A stretch of DNA of 64,000 bases from Solibacillus cecembensis (lineage in GTDB: Bacteria > Bacillota > Bacilli > Bacillales_A > Planococcaceae): positions 4,858 through 68,857 of the forward strand of contig NZ_LMBZ01000005.1 in the NCBI RefSeq assembly GCF_001439635.1, given 5' to 3'. Under the pieces are notes generated by a model. That model had not been told where the DNA came from, did no database searches, and worked only from the letters and a program-made list of their open reading frames with translations. Made by a program: the position numbers and the translations under genes. Of this stretch, positions 62,638 to 64,000 are shown in pieces. Positions within the stretch are counted from its first letter, which is position 1. Every line of letters starts with the position of its first letter.

Positions 62638-63316
62638 CATAGCCGTAGTCACCTCCGTACTCATCACGGACAATCATGCCGCCTTCAACAGCGATCACAC
62701 GTTTACGAATGGTATTCACAATTTCTCGGTTATGTGTAGCCATGACGATTGTCGTACCTTGACGATTAATTTCTTCAAATATATTCATAATTTCCCACGA
62801 CGTATCGGGATCTAGATTTCCTGTTGGCTCATCGGCAATCATCACTTTAGGACGATTCACAATAGAACGAGCAATCGAAACACGTTGCTGCTCGCCACCT
62901 GATAATTCACTTGGGAACATGCGTACTTTATGCTTTAAGCCGACTAATTCTAATACTTCCATCACACGCTGACGAATGACTTTTGGTTGCTCTTCAATAA
63001 CTTCCATCGCGAATGCAACATTTTCATACACCGTAAGTCGTGGCAATAATTTAAAATCCTGGAACACAACACCTAATTGACGGCGCAAATGTGGAATGCG
63101 ACTCGCCTTTAATGTACGTAAGTTAATACCGTTTACCATCACGTCACCTGATGTCGGCTTTTCTTCGCGATACATCAGTTTAATAAATGTTGATTTCCCT
63201 GCACCACTCGGTCCAACAACATAAACAAACTCGCCCTTTTTTATTTCTATCGTTATTCCGTTTGCTGCAACAACACCATTTGGATACTTTTTCACAACAT
63301 TTTTCATTTGAATCAT
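62630..63316 (-). CDS. ftsE: Cell division ABC ATPase FtsE
   Basis: A 228-residue ATPase, exactly the usual length. Walker A is GPSGAGKST at about 36, LGVVFQDFKLLPRLTVYENVAFA contains the FtsE Q-loop, the signature LSGGEQQRV is at about 138, and Walker B is VMIADEPTGNLD. It drives FtsX to control wall hydrolysis. The ATG at 63316 has TAGGTGG upstream. An extended -10 (TGTTATAAT) lies about 60 bases before it, with no clear -35. Confidence 0.95.
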   Translation of the reverse strand: MIQMKNVVKKYPNGVVAANGITIEIKKGEFVYVVGPSGAGKSTFIKLMYREEKPTSGDVMVNGINLRTLKASRIPHLRRQLGVVFQDFKLLPRLTVYENVAFAMEVIEEQPKVIRQRVMEVLELVGLKHKVRMFPSELSGGEQQRVSIARSIVNRPKVMIADEPTGNLDPDTSWEIMNIFEEINRQGTTIVMATHNREIVNTIRKRVIAVEGGMIVRDEYGGDYGYEG

Positions 63317-63561
63317 TAACGAAACCACCTAAGTTCTATCACTAGAAATTTAATTTTAGTTTTTCTCTACATAGATTATAACACTTTGAAACACTAGTAT
63401 TATTACAATTTCTTTTCATTCTTACTACTAAACTTGTATTTCGACACAAATATTGGAAATCCCTTTATATATTAGCAGGAAAATAGACTTTAAGACATAT
63501 GTAATTTAATTTTTTACCCAAGAACGCGCTTTTCCCCTAAATTTAGAGAAAAACGCAAAAA
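63317..63561. other. Spacer upstream of ftsE
   Basis: AT-rich with no gene. It holds the probable ftsE promoter (extended -10 TGTTATAAT on the minus strand near 63372-63382) and leads to the terminator at 63562-63598. Confidence 0.4.
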
Positions 63562-63598
63562 AAGAATGCCCTATTCACCTTAGTGACATGACATTCTT
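63562..63598 (-). terminator. Terminator of the DUF4097 gene
   Basis: AAGAATG and CATTCTT enclose an inner TCAC/GTGA pairing; TTTTTTT follows on the minus strand, 14 bases past the stop. Confidence 0.65.
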
Positions 63599-63612
63599 CC
63601 CACTTCTATCAA

Positions 63613-64000
63613 TTACTTCGTCGTGTAACGAACTAATACAGTACCTGTACGTGATTCTCCAACAAGCTTTAGTAATTTTGCACCGGCCAATTCTTTATTA
63701 AAACGAATTGACTTTAATAACAACTGCTCTGCCTCTTCATGCAATGTTACATCGCTTAATCCGACATCCGCTTTACCTAGGTTTGAGAAAATTTGACCAT
63801 CAATCGCAACGGTTTTTGGCACATAAATTTCAACCGTTCCCGCCATTGTACGAGCTTTCACTTTATGTGCATCGCTACTAGAAGTCGTCACAACGACATG
63901 TCCGTTAAAAGATTCCGCCTCTACTTCTTTTAATTCGCCATCAATATAAATACGGCCATTTGCAGTTTCGACTTCCAAATCTTCGCCCTTTACTTGACGT
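63613..64000 (-). CDS. DUF4097 (LiaG/YvlB-like) protein, 5' part beyond the window
   Basis: At least 129 residues of the C-terminal part of a DUF4097 protein. It is built from repeated short beta-strand units such as VETANGRIYIDG, VEAESFNGHVVV, VKARTMAGTVEIYVP and GESRTGTVLVRYTTK. The phrases TANG and SFNG mark the turns of a beta-solenoid. The frame stays open to the window edge without a ribosome site at the TTG near 63978, so the gene begins outside. LiaG and YvlB are linked to envelope stress in B. subtilis. That role is inferred from the family. Confidence 0.75.
   Translation of the reverse strand, partial: RQVKGEDLEVETANGRIYIDGELKEVEAESFNGHVVVTTSSSDAHKVKARTMAGTVEIYVPKTVAIDGQIFSNLGKADVGLSDVTLHEEAEQLLLKSIRFNKELAGAKLLKLVGESRTGTVLVRYTTK

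Overview
The window comes from the chromosome of a low-GC, endospore-forming member of the Bacillales. Spore genes (spoVIF, spoVAC-spoVAD-spoVAEb, a YhcN-type lipoprotein, a cotZ-like coat gene, a YjcZ-type peptide) show it is a spore former. Gene order follows the Bacillus subtilis yjc, yjb, yit and yis neighbourhoods in blocks. The closest fit is a Lysinibacillus/Solibacillus-type member of the Planococcaceae/Caryophanaceae. That assignment is inferred from gene content and from a dispersed intergenic repeat, not from any database search.

Layout. 0-4.4 kb: nuclease lipoprotein, two related tiny membrane peptides, pgpA-like gene, then yjcH-yjcG-yjcF. 4.3-8.6 kb: a cluster of repeats, then sporulation genes (spoVIF, YjcZ-type peptide, spoVA trio, lipoprotein, cotZ-like gene). 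8.6-16.4 kb: mgtE, then yjbO-nadK-sasB-yjbL on the minus strand, facing yjbK-cwlQ-like-yjbI-yjbH on the plus strand. 17-21.8 kb: pepF, coiA, mecA and spx. 22-26 kb: T-box-controlled trpS, then fabHA-fabF behind a FapR operator. 26-27.2 kb: a gene-free stretch rich in inverted repeats. 27.2-30.5 kb: yjzD-like gene, a ClpB lacking its N-domain with CtsR boxes, and a divergent Fnr with a C-terminal Fe-S motif. 30.5-37.2 kb: yitW-yitV, yitU, a membrane-anchored amylase-like protein without catalytic residues, yisL, yisK and a DUF418 protein. 37.2-45.3 kb: addB-addA and a TVP38/DedA-like protein. 45.5-56.8 kb: a full C-P lyase locus. 56.9-63.3 kb: ftsE-ftsX-M23 hydrolase-ResA-like-ctpB-minJ. 63.6 kb to the end: a truncated DUF4097 gene.

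The most informative region is the phosphonate locus: phnF-phnG-H-I-J-K-M, then a repeat insertion, then phnL, a PHP-family phosphoesterase, phnD, phnC and two phnE permeases. phnP, phnN and phnO are not present. The PHP gene sits where the cyclic ribose phosphate product would be processed. It is therefore likely a PhnPP-type enzyme that leads straight to ribose 5-phosphate, which would make phnN unnecessary.

At least seven copies of one composite palindromic repeat (about 95-190 bp) are scattered through the intergenic spaces. Three copies end exactly on a stop codon, for yjcF, phnM and the YjcZ-type peptide. Several regulators and their likely sites can be seen: CtsR boxes before clpB, a FapR operator before fabHA, a sigma-G promoter before the spoVA operon, a T-box before trpS, and Spx together with its controllers YjbH and MecA.
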